A DNA stretch of 64,000 bases, from assembly GCA_003864495.1 (NCBI GenBank), contig ML133376.1, forward strand, positions 620,001-684,000. The letters are read 5' to 3'. Below, piece after piece: positions 12,401 through 24,000 of this stretch. Position 1 is the stretch's first letter. Each line of letters begins with the position of its first letter. The position numbers were made by a program, and so were the translations under genes. Source of the DNA: Nemopilema nomurai. Its lineage: Eukaryota; Cnidaria; Scyphozoa; Rhizostomeae; Rhizostomatidae. Under the pieces are notes generated by a model. That model made no database searches. It was not told where the DNA came from and saw only the letters and a list, made by a program, of their open reading frames with translations.

Positions 12401-15400
12401 TGCATGAACAAGAAAATACATGATCCTATAATACTCCAGATATGGAGGTACTGCAAAGGTACAGCATGCTAAGATGTATTATTTCTTTGCGAAGTTCAAT
12501 GTAGAAATAGCTATATCGACTGTTGTGTCTCAATTAATTTAAATCTTGGTAACGCCTATAACAAGAGCTACGAAAAGCATAGATCAAGGCCTATCTTTAC
12601 GAATTGCTAGCGTTTCTTTTACAAATTCTGATATAACACTTTTGAAGCCATGTTAACAACACTACTTTACGTGGCAAATATGACTTTAGCGATAACAGAC
12701 ATGATTTATATTATTTGATGATTCTGATCAATGAATTTCCTTGTGCACATAGTATTTAAAAATGAAGTTTAATACTTTCGCTAATTTTATACTCGTCTAT
12801 CGTTCCACTCTTCTTGTATCTTAAGAGTAAGCAAAGCTTGAAGAGTCATTTTCCCTCTTTCACCTGACTTGGTTATTTGTATCAAGTCAGAGAGAATGAT
12901 TCATCCAGAGAAGCTCCCCTTTTCAACATATTTCCATAATCATTTGATAAATAGTTTGATAAGTACATTTCGTTGTAAGCTAAAAATGTCATTTTTACGC
13001 TCAGTCCCTCATACACCTATTATGTTACTAGTTTTCGGTCCCTAAATAGGTTGGCGTCAAAATGTTTTTGATGAGTAAATTTGTTGCTGCAGCATTTGTT
13101 ACTTTTCTCCTTTTTTATTCCAGTATATAGTACTGATGAGTTAACTGTGATAAAAAACTCTCTTGAATCATTTTCACCACAATGGTACTTGAATCATATC
13201 GTTTCATATAATCCGCATATCAATTAACAATAAAAGTTTCTTTTACAAATCAGCATTAAAAAAATCAAATTCTACAAGCTTCGATCAGTGAATACCTACT
13301 AGAAAGAAATTAATTATTTTATGTAAACTTTCTTAAAGCTTGTCTTGAATAACACTGATCATATTATCATGTTAGTTTGAGAGCTTGACAGCATTTAGAA
13401 TGCAAGCTTCTAGGCTAAACATATACAAGAGCCCTTTAACCACTCATCTGTCGATTGTCTACGCAAGTGATTGCAATCAATAACACTACTATGGTCCTTG
13501 TATTTGTGCAAGGGACTGCGAAAATATAGCTATTTGTACTATATTCATACTTTGGATAATAGTTTTGCAGCAGAAAATGCCCTTAGGCAACATTTATTTG
13601 CGATGCCCTTTATTTTAAACAGAATTTTTAATTTGTATAAGTCGATCCAATCAACTTGGCTCATGAAAATTTAACATATATAAGTCAATATCTTCTTGAG
13701 TCGAAGAAACTCATAAGCCAATTTGTGATTTTGATTGAATATTGTTAATTAACGATTTATCATGTGTGATTTACAAACCACGTTTTTGAGCCTGTCAGCC
13801 ATGTTCGCTCAAATCTTTGCGTGCTTTTCCCCTTCTTTGGAAAATCTACACTACTTAAATTTTCCTTTGATTCCCTGTCCTTACTTTAAGGAATGACTAC
13901 TTCATCCCAAAAGTAAAATAACTACCATAAAGGCAACTTTCACAAGTTCTTCATGACACCCCCATGACCCCTGGCCCTTCTGGCCCTTCTGCCCCTTTTA
14001 GGGTGAACAACAACCTTTTCCCTTATGCTCCCAGTCTGGGGAGTTTCTTTCATGGCATTATGAGTGCGTTTATCTAATACCTTTTTGCAAATTTTCTCGA
14101 GGTAGTCCACTCGTGACGTCAGACTGTCGATTTCATCTGGTGTGCAAGTGTATGGTTGATGTGTTACCTGTCCGAAAGTAAGACGACATTCAAAATATTT
14201 ACAAAAAATTATAAGACCTGGTATCTTGTTTGTTTCGTGGAAGTAGTTGAGTAAATCAAAACTATATCTTTTCAAATCTGTCAAAACTTGTATCAAAAAC
14301 TCGAAAAGAAAAGTCGGATTCTAATGGCAATATAGATATTCTATACGGGTTTCACTTGAGTGCCATTTGAAATACGAATTGTGCTTTCCAGAGTATGTTA
14401 ATTGTGTGCACTGAACAGGAAATACAAATCAGACAAAGGTTGCTTGACTTCTATTGATAGAAGATGCAAAAAACGACTGTACCCAGCTTCAACTATTTAT
14501 TTGTATCAAATAATGCCACTAGTTACTTTTATTGTCAAATAAGAGATAATAGTAGGATACCGATAATGCTTGATTTTTTAATAACAGAATCGACATAGAA
14601 TGGCTGATTTGCCAAATTGAAGCTGGCACGTATTGTTGTTGTTGTCTGGCTCTTCAAATTTATGAATATGTTCCATATGCATTTGGTGCATTGTTCAATA
14701 TATTTGAAAGAAAATGTTTTGTAGCCATAGCAATCTTTCGCATAAAGATTTATGCAGATTTTAATTTAGTTTTCCCCATTGCTAGTTGAAGCATGTTCTG
14801 AAGCAAGTGCCTTATCTAGCCAATAGGTCGAGATTCGATAAGCCCTTGCATTCCTAATTAGATTTATTCAATCTAGTCAAAAGTTCATTTCCTCCTACAT
14901 AGGCTATTTGTTAAATCGGATTTGAAAATGAAGCTTACCTCCTTGGCGCAGGTTCCAGCTTCACCCTTGGGCCCCTGTAGCGGAAATGGCAGGAAAACGT
15001 AACAATTGATGCATAATGAATAGAGAAAAAGGATGGATTGACAACGCTGGATACCAAAATCCGTACATTACGCATTGATTCACACAGTTTTTCAATGCAT
15101 AGTTTAACTTCAGTTGCTCCAAGGTATCTTCCAACCTTCAATTTAGATAGCAGGCATTTTTTTAAATCTATGAGCTTTGATTCTATGATTTTTAAAATCT
15201 TGAGAGATTATCAATTGATGTATTCGTTACATAAAAGGTGAGGAATGAGTGCCTTCGCATGCTTAAAGGTTTGGTTTTCTTGCATTGAAAATGCCGATTA
15301 CCATCGTGAAACAGTTAGTGATGTTAGTTAGATAGGAATACAAGTTAACTATCAAATCATGGCTCACACTGTTGAACTCAATACTATTTATTGGAAATAA

Positions 15401-17004
15401 AAGTACAATACCTTTGGACCTGCAGGGCCAATGGTTCCTGCTGGACCAGAATGTCCCTATGAAAGATTAATTGCGGTTGTTTATTACTATGTTGATGACC
15501 TGTTTGCTTAGAATGAAGCCGAACTTGTACTCGTGACAATGGCAGAAAAACCAATTTAGATATTGATTTTATTTATTTATTTATCAATAACCAATTAATT
15601 TATTTGATCAACTGTTGATAAATCAACTTATTGAAACGGTGTTTCATATTTGCAACAATGGCAGTAAACTACTCGGGTGACTAAGTGATAGATCACTTGA
15701 AGCTAGAGTCCTTAAAAAATATTGATAAACTTCCAAACTGACTCAGAATTAAAAATATATAATTACAATCATTTACGTTAGAAAAGAAAATTCTAAGTAA
15801 CCTAATCATGAGAACTTTGTTGAGAAAGATTTTACAATTTACTTCTTTTCAAATTGAATCAGCATTTTGCCAGAATATAATAACGTGACTTCGTGACGAC
15901 AAGGTAGATGAATTTGCAAGTGAGTTACCTTCTGTCCCACTTTGCCATCTTTGCCGTCCTTTCCCTTCAAGTGGAGGTGCAGGATATTGTCACCAGGGAA
16001 TGGACTATACAGCGCTTGTGCCTTGAAGACAAGAATATTCGTGGTAAATTTGTGTGCTTGCAATAAAGAAGATTCTTCGAAACACGCCTTGTCTTCTCCC
16101 TGTTATGTACCGGTTTTTAGTGAATCGTTATGTTATAACTGTTATGTTTCACTTTGCATTTTGTAAAATGCTTAAATTAGAGCATTTGATAGGAGAAGAC
16201 ACCTACCAGCGTAGTGAGTTGAAGTTGCTGTCTGTTAGTTCCTCCAACTGCATTTTCTGGCTTCTTGGCCAGTTCAGCTATGTCTAATCCTCTGGAAATG
16301 CCATTCTCCTCCTTGACTGGTACAAGCATCAACCCCCCGTCCGGAGATCGTTGCAAAGTGAATCTTGAATGGCCATTCCTTGAATTATCACCTTCAGTCT
16401 CGATTTGCAAGCCGGATTTCTCACCACCAGCTTCCTGCTGTTTTGCTCTACTTGCAATAAATTGTTGAATATTGTTATCGCTACTTTCTTCCTCCTTTTT
16501 CTCGACAACGTTTTGCATTCCGTGCTGCTGCAACAGTTCCGCCAACTGGTTTAAATTTAGGCCATTATTGCTAATACTATTCTCATTGTTCTCTTGGTGC
16601 TCTGGTTTTTGAGCGTTTGCGCCTGTCGCTGGCGAAGCTACTTCACCGCTTGGTGATATTTCGACAGTCTGTTCCTTCGGTTTTTCGCTGTTTTGTGCCT
16701 TCTGCTTCGCTAACAAAGCCCCTACATCCAGGTTAACAGTGTTCCCATTCACACCCTTCATCGCACTAATGAGAGACTGAATGTCGCTGAACTCTTGCGT
16801 TTTGACCGACGTGGATGATAACGCCTGCTGCTGCGGGGCAGCAATGCTTTCGTCATTGTTCGAATTTTTATTGTTGTTGTTGTTTGCGTTGACCGCCGCG
16901 AGAAGATCGTTAAGGTTTAGGGCCCGTTTATCGGCAGAACAGTTGTTTATGACGAGAGTCGCTAGAAGAAGGGCAAGCAGTCTTCGTAGTGTCCCTTTTT
17001 GCAT
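9497..17004 (-). CDS. Gene A: secreted short-chain collagen with C-terminal FReD-like domain
   Basis: Nine exons join in frame to 640 residues: 17004-16207, 16021-15929, 15456-15412, 14974-14939, 14167-14081, 13994-13944, 11902-11859, 11554-11455 and 10165-9497. Exon 1 encodes a signal peptide (LLALLLATLVINNCSA) and an Asn/Gln/Glu-rich region with a poly-Asn run. Exons 2-4 encode short Gly-X-Y collagen stretches; the 45-bp and 36-bp sizes are multiples of 9 bp, as in collagen genes. Exon 5 is a short coiled coil with two cysteines that may register a trimer. Exons 6-7 add brief Gly-X-Y segments. Exon 8 carries the shared module PGNPMPSC...SGAYW, and exon 9 is the FReD-like domain (TYCDF, GWTLVAR, WCGLNLGN, GVTSCFDGYGC). 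The layout recalls ficolins: a collagen stalk with a recognition head. An acceptor-like AG 19 bases before the ATG suggests a 5'-UTR intron. A matrix or lectin role is inferred. Confidence 0.85.
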
Positions 17005-20000
17005 GGTTGACTTGGCTCAGCTGAATGAAAGAATAACAGTCCATTACGACCTGCATACTGCCTTCATTTGCTTGATAAGGCCTATTTTTGTAAGGTGATT
17101 TTTTCATTAATCGCGAAGCAGTGCCATTAATTATATGGCAGAATTTAATACAAACTCTTCCATTTTCAACCAAATCAAAATGAAACTATCTTATGGTCAT
17201 TAAAATATCTTTATCAAACTTAGAATATGTTGCGTGATTAAAGCATTTTAATTCTTATTTCCTTTTATGATACTTAACGAAATGCTTCAATAGATTGCAA
17301 GATGTTTTCAAGGATATTTTCTGCAACACAAGCTTCATTTCAGAATGACTGCAATAAAGTCTTTCTTGGATCGAAATTCGCTTTTGATTGTTTTATAGGC
17401 AGGTGGATACGGAATATCAAAGCAGCTTGAAATTAAACCTTTTTATTCAAGGACTTTCCAACAAATTTATTCCTTGCGTATTCATCTTTTTCAAGCAGTT
17501 TGTTAATATAAGAATCAAGATGTTTCTTTGTGCTTCCTAGGTGTTTCTGCTTACTTGCTTTCATATTTCTTGCTTTTATTCAAAACGTCTAATTTTTTAT
17601 CGTAAAACGTTCCTTTGATAATATAATTTAGCGCTGTTTGAATATTACTTATGCTTGCGGAGAATGGAATGAAGTGACAGTCGCCTTCTACTCTTTTGAA
17701 CAGAAATATTTCTTGAAATATCAATTTTTGTGGTTTATAAAGTGTGATGTCTCACAGCTAGAATGATAAAATAACTTTCAATGATCTTATAATGAGAATA
17801 AGTATCATTGAGTAACTAGAAATGAATTGTAGCAAGATAGGAAATTTTTCTAAATCAATTCTGAGTAAACATGCTAGCTGTTATTTCCTGCATGAAAATA
17901 AATCAACTTTTCAATTACCTGGGCTTTAATTGTGTTGCGCTGGTGAAAAGTTAATTAGGTGCAATCGCCCGCATACCTCGTTAAATGCATCGGTTGTCTT
18001 GACTCAGTATCAAAGGTGCATTTCCAGATCAAGTCCATTCCATAACGATTGTTTTACGACGAATTTTTCGACACCGCAATGTTAGGCCGAAATATGATCG
18101 AAACGTAGCAATGACTTCATGATCGCTCTGTTATTCGACGCATCGTAACGGGTGGCGACATTCGTAACTACCCACCATAGAAGCAAGCGCTTAAACATTA
18201 GGGATGTAGAGTTGCCAAGTTTATGTCCTGTTAGTGATTAGGACAGCGAAGCGCAGTATTGCTGGATGCGAGCGCAAATCACCATAGACAAACGTAAACT
18301 GAGTTACGAGCGAATGTAACCAAGCGATTAACTGAAACAGACCCAAAGATAATTGTTGGTCGGGGATTTATTGCTATGCCAGAAATGTATTTGTGTATAA
18401 CTAAGTAGCCGATAAGACAGGCTTTCACTCATTTTTGTCAGACGAAAAAGATAAGAGTGCTTTATTTCCGCCTTGTTAACGTCTATTATGTTATTTACCC
18501 GTGGTATCAAAACTTAATGATCACGCAAAGGATATTATCTGAATTTCTTTTTGCACCTTCAAGCTCTATTTTGTTGCAAACATCTAATAAGTTATCTTGT
18601 TATGGGAGGCATAAGTATTGATTTTCAGTTGAGATTAACACGGCCTTTTCTATTTAAAGATTTATCTTGTACGGCTATTAAACTATTTTTGAATAAAATT
18701 GTTCCATTAATTTGGCTTCAAATTATTAATTGAGGCTTTTATTCGTGCGAAATCTGTTCAATGATTCGAATGTTTTAGAGCTTAAGCTCAGTCTCAAACT
18801 ATGGATGCTAAGACAACTATGATCTGTAGGGGAGTTTTTAGATTTCTGTTACTTGTTATTTAAACATCTCCAAGTGAATTTGATCGATTCTATTGCTTCT
18901 CCTATCTTTGCTTGATATTATTATCATATCAAGGAAATCTTATATGACCATATAATTATGGAATCCATGACAGAATGCTTTCACCAAAAGCCTTTATTTT
19001 CTATTTTCATTTGAAAGTCTATTGGTATATTCTAAAAGATTTCTGCCTGAGGCATTTTCCTTTCTCTATAAAATTATCTAAAGTACTCTCAGGATGCTAT
19101 TTGACATTTTAATTGTGTACATCCAGCCTGCTTACTATCTAGTTAACCAAAAGAGATTTGATGTAATCAGAAATCGGTTGAGAAAAGCAAGTGATCGTTT
19201 ATTGCTCGGTATAAAATCAGTTTGCGCCCATTGGTGAAAGTTCGGCAAAACTTGGTTATCTATGCTTCATCAATGTAAAAGATCAACTCAGTTCAACACA
19301 GTGCATGCTATCAATGCGCGTTTCAGATAAATCATGTACAGATTCTACCCTTATAGTCATTTTCTGAGTATATAACACTTCCTACTGAAAACCAGGCCCT
19401 TTGAGATAATTTGTCAAGCAAAGTAACCATTGCCTTTCAACTGACTCAAGTCTGTCAGCAAATCTGCCTGAAAAAGATGTTTTCAGTAGACCAATGGTGC
19501 AAAGTAAGCATGTGAAAACGGGGCTGCATTCCAGTTAGCGAACTTGTGCATCTTTCATAAGCTTTTTATTTACCCGTGGTATAAAAACTCAGTCACGTAC
19601 CCAAAGGAGAGGTTCTTCACTCAATAGAATTGTCTTGTGTAATGCAAAAAGTCACTAAGGCATTGTGCAATACAGCACAAACTGAAAGCAGTTATCGAGA
19701 GCAACAGATGTTTCCGACTTAAAAAGACATTCCTAGTGCTTTTTGTAATGATTGGAATAATCTGGTCATGAACGCTCTAGCACTGCCAATAACGTTGACT
19801 TGGCAACAAGGCTATCTCCTGCGCATATGTCGAGATCAGGCCCTGAGTTGGCGCTTTTAGCTAGCACGTGATCGATCAGTTGTCATTGCAAGCAGATCAT
19901 TGGCTGCTTGTCCGTGAAGTAAACTGACTTGGGGGTGTTTTGCATTTGCATGTCATTTTTGTCGTATTGAAGAGGTATTGAAGAGTTGACTCGACAAATT

Positions 20001-21059
20001 CACCAACAATGTTTACGAAACTGTTGTCTGCTATTTCATAAATATTTACAACTTTCCAAACAAGGAAATGTTACTAGAAAGATATGTTTTAAAATCCATT
20101 TTTTATTTGTTGTTAGGATAGTCAGCTAAATCAAAATAAAATCATAAAGAATTAAACGCTGCTCATGCAACCAATTAAATGTGTAACATTTGGAAACGAT
20201 TTAACAATATTGAAATAAAATATTATGCTACTAAATATCAAACCAACGTTAGCAAGCCTTGGTATTGCTTTCTTTGAGGACAAAGCCTTCATTTTTAGGC
20301 TACTACAAGTTGAGTCCAATCTTGACGTCACTGCTCAGCCTCGTTTCAATCCTAACATATTCAAATCCAGCTTCAGGCTGCATAGCTTTAGCAATGCTCA
20401 AAAGATTAGTTTCCAAGGCTTTGAATTTTGCATTGATAGTGTTCGGGTGCACATCTGATAGAAACACGAGTACACATGTAATAACCATGGCCAGAAAAGG
20501 CTAAGTCGTGCTATGAGATACCAATTATGGTTATCTATGATTAGCTGCGTGTAAGATAGACAAAATGGTAATAGATAGTAATTAAAAAGCCCATCACGCC
20601 ACACTGCATTATAGGTACATTAAAGCCTTCTTGGTAATCTATTGTTAACAATTTGCGTGATAAGTGATTGTTTCCATTAGCGGTATCTGGAACTATGGCG
20701 TGCATCCCTGTCATCAGCGCTACCGCTAAGCTTGGAAAAGTTATGAGTAGATTTAAAATCCTTTAGAAGGATTCTACATAGATTCTACATAGATTCTACA
20801 TAGATTCTACATAGATTCCACAAGGATTCTAACGGTTATTTGCCCTTCAGCACAGATCAGAGCTATCTAGCTTCTTAGAGCAGTAAGAGTACTCCTTGGC
20901 TTTGAACACAATCTGTTCAAATTAAACTTCATACGATGAAATAGGCATTTTGACTTCTTGGCTATTCCTCTAGTTTATTTAAAACATTATGCTCCATTTT
21001 GCTTCCAATTGGAATTCTTGAATTCAAAAGTACCGCGACAATTACTCTTCATCGTTCGT
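17005..21059. other. Intergenic region between gene A and gene B
   Basis: No supported gene. A TTTATT at 20974-20979 gives a minus-strand AATAAA about 85 bases after the gene B stop. Two diverged copies of a short sequence (core TTTACCCGTGGTAT) lie near 18490 and 19570. A short 11-bp tandem array lies at 20769-20830. The rest is AT-rich. Confidence 0.55.
20769..20830. repeat. 11-bp tandem repeat (GATTCTACATA, about five copies)
   Basis: Consecutive GATTCTACATA units with the last copies diverging (GATTCCACAAG). It lies 3' of gene B, outside the coding region, and is a simple minisatellite. Confidence 0.9.
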
Positions 21060-24000
21060 TTATCCCAGACTGAAATTGGGCCAGTTTTCACTCACTGGTC
21101 CCCAATCATTTTTCGTACCATTTATCTTTAAGGGAAAGCCACTTTCTTGTTTTGAAGCCGAGTTCTTTTGATCTGATGAGTTTTGTCTTTTTGTCAGTTT
21201 TTTTGCTTTTTTGTTCTTCACAGAGGCTTTGTCTTTACTCTTCTCTTTCTCCTTCGTAGGAGCAACCTTGTGCTGATCTTTTGCAGTCGGTTTTGAGGCA
21301 TTCTTCTCTGTTTTCTTCTTCAGCTGTGATATCGATGGTTGGGCTGAACGTAAACCACCTTTACTTGGCTTCGTGACTAAAGCTGCCCCCTTTTTATTAG
21401 GGGTTTTCACTTCTTTTCCGCTCAAGTTATTCATTGTGACGTCACTTGAAGACCCTTTGGAAAAAGCCACATTTTTAGATCCACTTGAGAATGTCGTGAT
21501 TTTCTGCCCCTGATGCGAGGTGGCAAATCGAATTCCACTTTTTGCTTCACCTGCTTGCTTCTTGCTCTCTTTCTTTGCGGCTTTCTTCTTTTTCTTTGGC
21601 TTTTCTTTTTGCTTTATTTCATTAGCCTTAGTGGTGGCTGCAGTTGATTCTTTTTCCGTTGCCTCATCGTTCGAAAGCATTTTGGTAATTTCCTTCTTAA
21701 TATCTTCTAACAGCCTGTTCCCATCTCCTTCCGCCTTTTTTTTATCTCCGTTTTCTTTTGCCTTTTTCTTCGAACTACCAGCTTGCGCCTTCGCAGCCGT
21801 TTTCTTGCTCAAAGTGCTACGCTTATTGGCCAAACTCATCTGTAGCCCGGCTCCTGCCGTTATGCTGGCTCCATTTGAGAATGAGTTCACTGCCTTTTTC
21901 GGGGTAAGATTAATACTAACTTGATTTGATTTCAAATTAAGACGACCTGACTTAATTTGAGACAGCAAAGACCCTACGTCATTGCCGCCTTTTGATTGAG
22001 TTTCCATTGACGAGCCTCGTTTTCCCTCCGTGCTGGACTGGTTCCCAAAATGCTTTGCTCCTGTCTCGTTGATCATGTTGAGTATGTAGTTTTCTACTGG
22101 CGACATCATGTCGGAAACAGCCGCTGCTTTCGAAACGCCCGGGATCCGTTCCGACCTGAATCCTTCGGTCACGTTGTGCTCCTTGACCAGAGGAAGAGCA
22201 GTGCCATTGACAGTTGCGTTCTTCGGGTTCGGTGCAATCGAGTTTCCTACTGTGGAATTTCCATTCACGCCATTCCCGCCATGTGTCGCATTCTGCAGCA
22301 TCGAGTTGTTCCCAGCCCCCTCAGACACAATGGCCCCATTGGATGTTGCATTGGCAGTGGTGTTGTTGCTTACTCCCGGCAATGCTCCTCCGTTTCCTGT
22401 TGCATTTTGACTCGTGCCATTGGATGCGACTGTTCCATTCGTGGGACTGTTCACGCCACTGTTTTGTGTTCCATTTGCTCCTGCTGCTGTACCATTCGCC
22501 AGCTCTGTTATATGCTTTGACTTCAAACCCTTGCCAAACTGGTCGTGAAAGGTTTTGTTCAAAAATCCCACAGTCATGTTTAGAACGCTGTTTATACTTT
22601 CATCAGACACATCCAAAGTATTTTTGCTACTGTTGCTTTCTATTGCTTGATTATTGTTGTTTTCTGTTGTTTGATTACTGTTGCTACTGTTGTTGTTGTT
22701 TATGTTGTTGTTGTTGTTGTTAGTGTTATTTCCATTACTTTGCGGATTAGTTCCCTCTTTCTTGTTTTCGCTTGCCGCATATAACGCATTTCCCGGGTTC
22801 GTGCCATTTCCATTTGAGCTATCCCCACTTGGTCTTTCAGAGCTTTTGACGCCTCCATCTTGAGACGTTGCTTCGCTTGGCGGCTCTGGTCCCTTTGATG
22901 GCTCGATGTCTCCCACTTTTGTAGGAATCAATTGCCGTCCTTTTGCTTTAAATTCATTTGTTGGCCTAGGCACTTTCTCTCGCTTCATAAACACTTGTGG
23001 AAAGAATATTGTTCGTACCTTTTTCTTTCCTTCCTTTTGTTCTAACTGCTTCTCATATTCGTCTACCTTCTCTTCTTTCTTCCCTTTTTTGCTCTTCTCT
23101 TTTCTGTAGCTGACATTTTTCATCTTCCTTACATTACTCATCTTCTTTATCTTCACATCCTTTCCAAATACAGCTTTTGCTTTCTTTGCGAGCTTTTCTT
23201 TTCTGCCGCTTTTGTTAGTCGTACTTTTCGTTGGCGTCATGCTGCCATTCATCTTTTGAATTGGCCCGTTCTTTTTCTTAAAATTATTCTTCCGGGTTCC
23301 AGTCGGGTTGGTATTCTTAGAAGTAGGACGGTAATTCTTTGAAGTGCCTTTGTTTAATGGCCTTGTGGGCTGTGCAATCCTTGCTTGCTTTGTCTTTGTT
23401 CTCCGGCTCACTAGACTCTTCGCGATACCCTCTCCGGAACCCCCAGTCAAACCAGTGTCTTCTGCCATTCCTTTACCTCTCTTCCGTGCATGGTTTTTCT
23501 TCATCTCAGAACCCTTCTTTTCTTGTTTTGCTTTACCCGCCTGCAATTCTTCCGCCTTTCTTCCTCCACCCTTCTTCTTGTCGCTAATCTTCTTCGGACC
23601 CTTTCCTTTCGCCAGAGGGATGACCAGCCCAATCTGCCTAAGATTCTTCAGTTCTGCGTTTTTACTCTTTCCTTTGATGACAATTTTGACAGATTTTCCC
23701 TTTTTGTCACGCCTATTGAGCTTTTTAGTCATCTTGATAACTTGGCCTGTCATTTGCATAATTGCATTAACTTTCTCAGACAGTTTATTTTGCTCCTCAT
23801 CTTTTCCTTTAGTAGATGAATTCTTAACTGTCTTCTTTTCACTTTTTAGCACTTCAGTTGGTAAGAGTTTACCATTGTCTCTTTGGGAATGCACCTTTTT
23901 TGAACCAGTTGAGTGCCAATGTTTTGCACTAGTTGGTGAACTCTTCAAAGCTTTGCCTGTTGGTAGCATTTTCTTCTGCTTCCTGGTCCGTTTCACTTTC

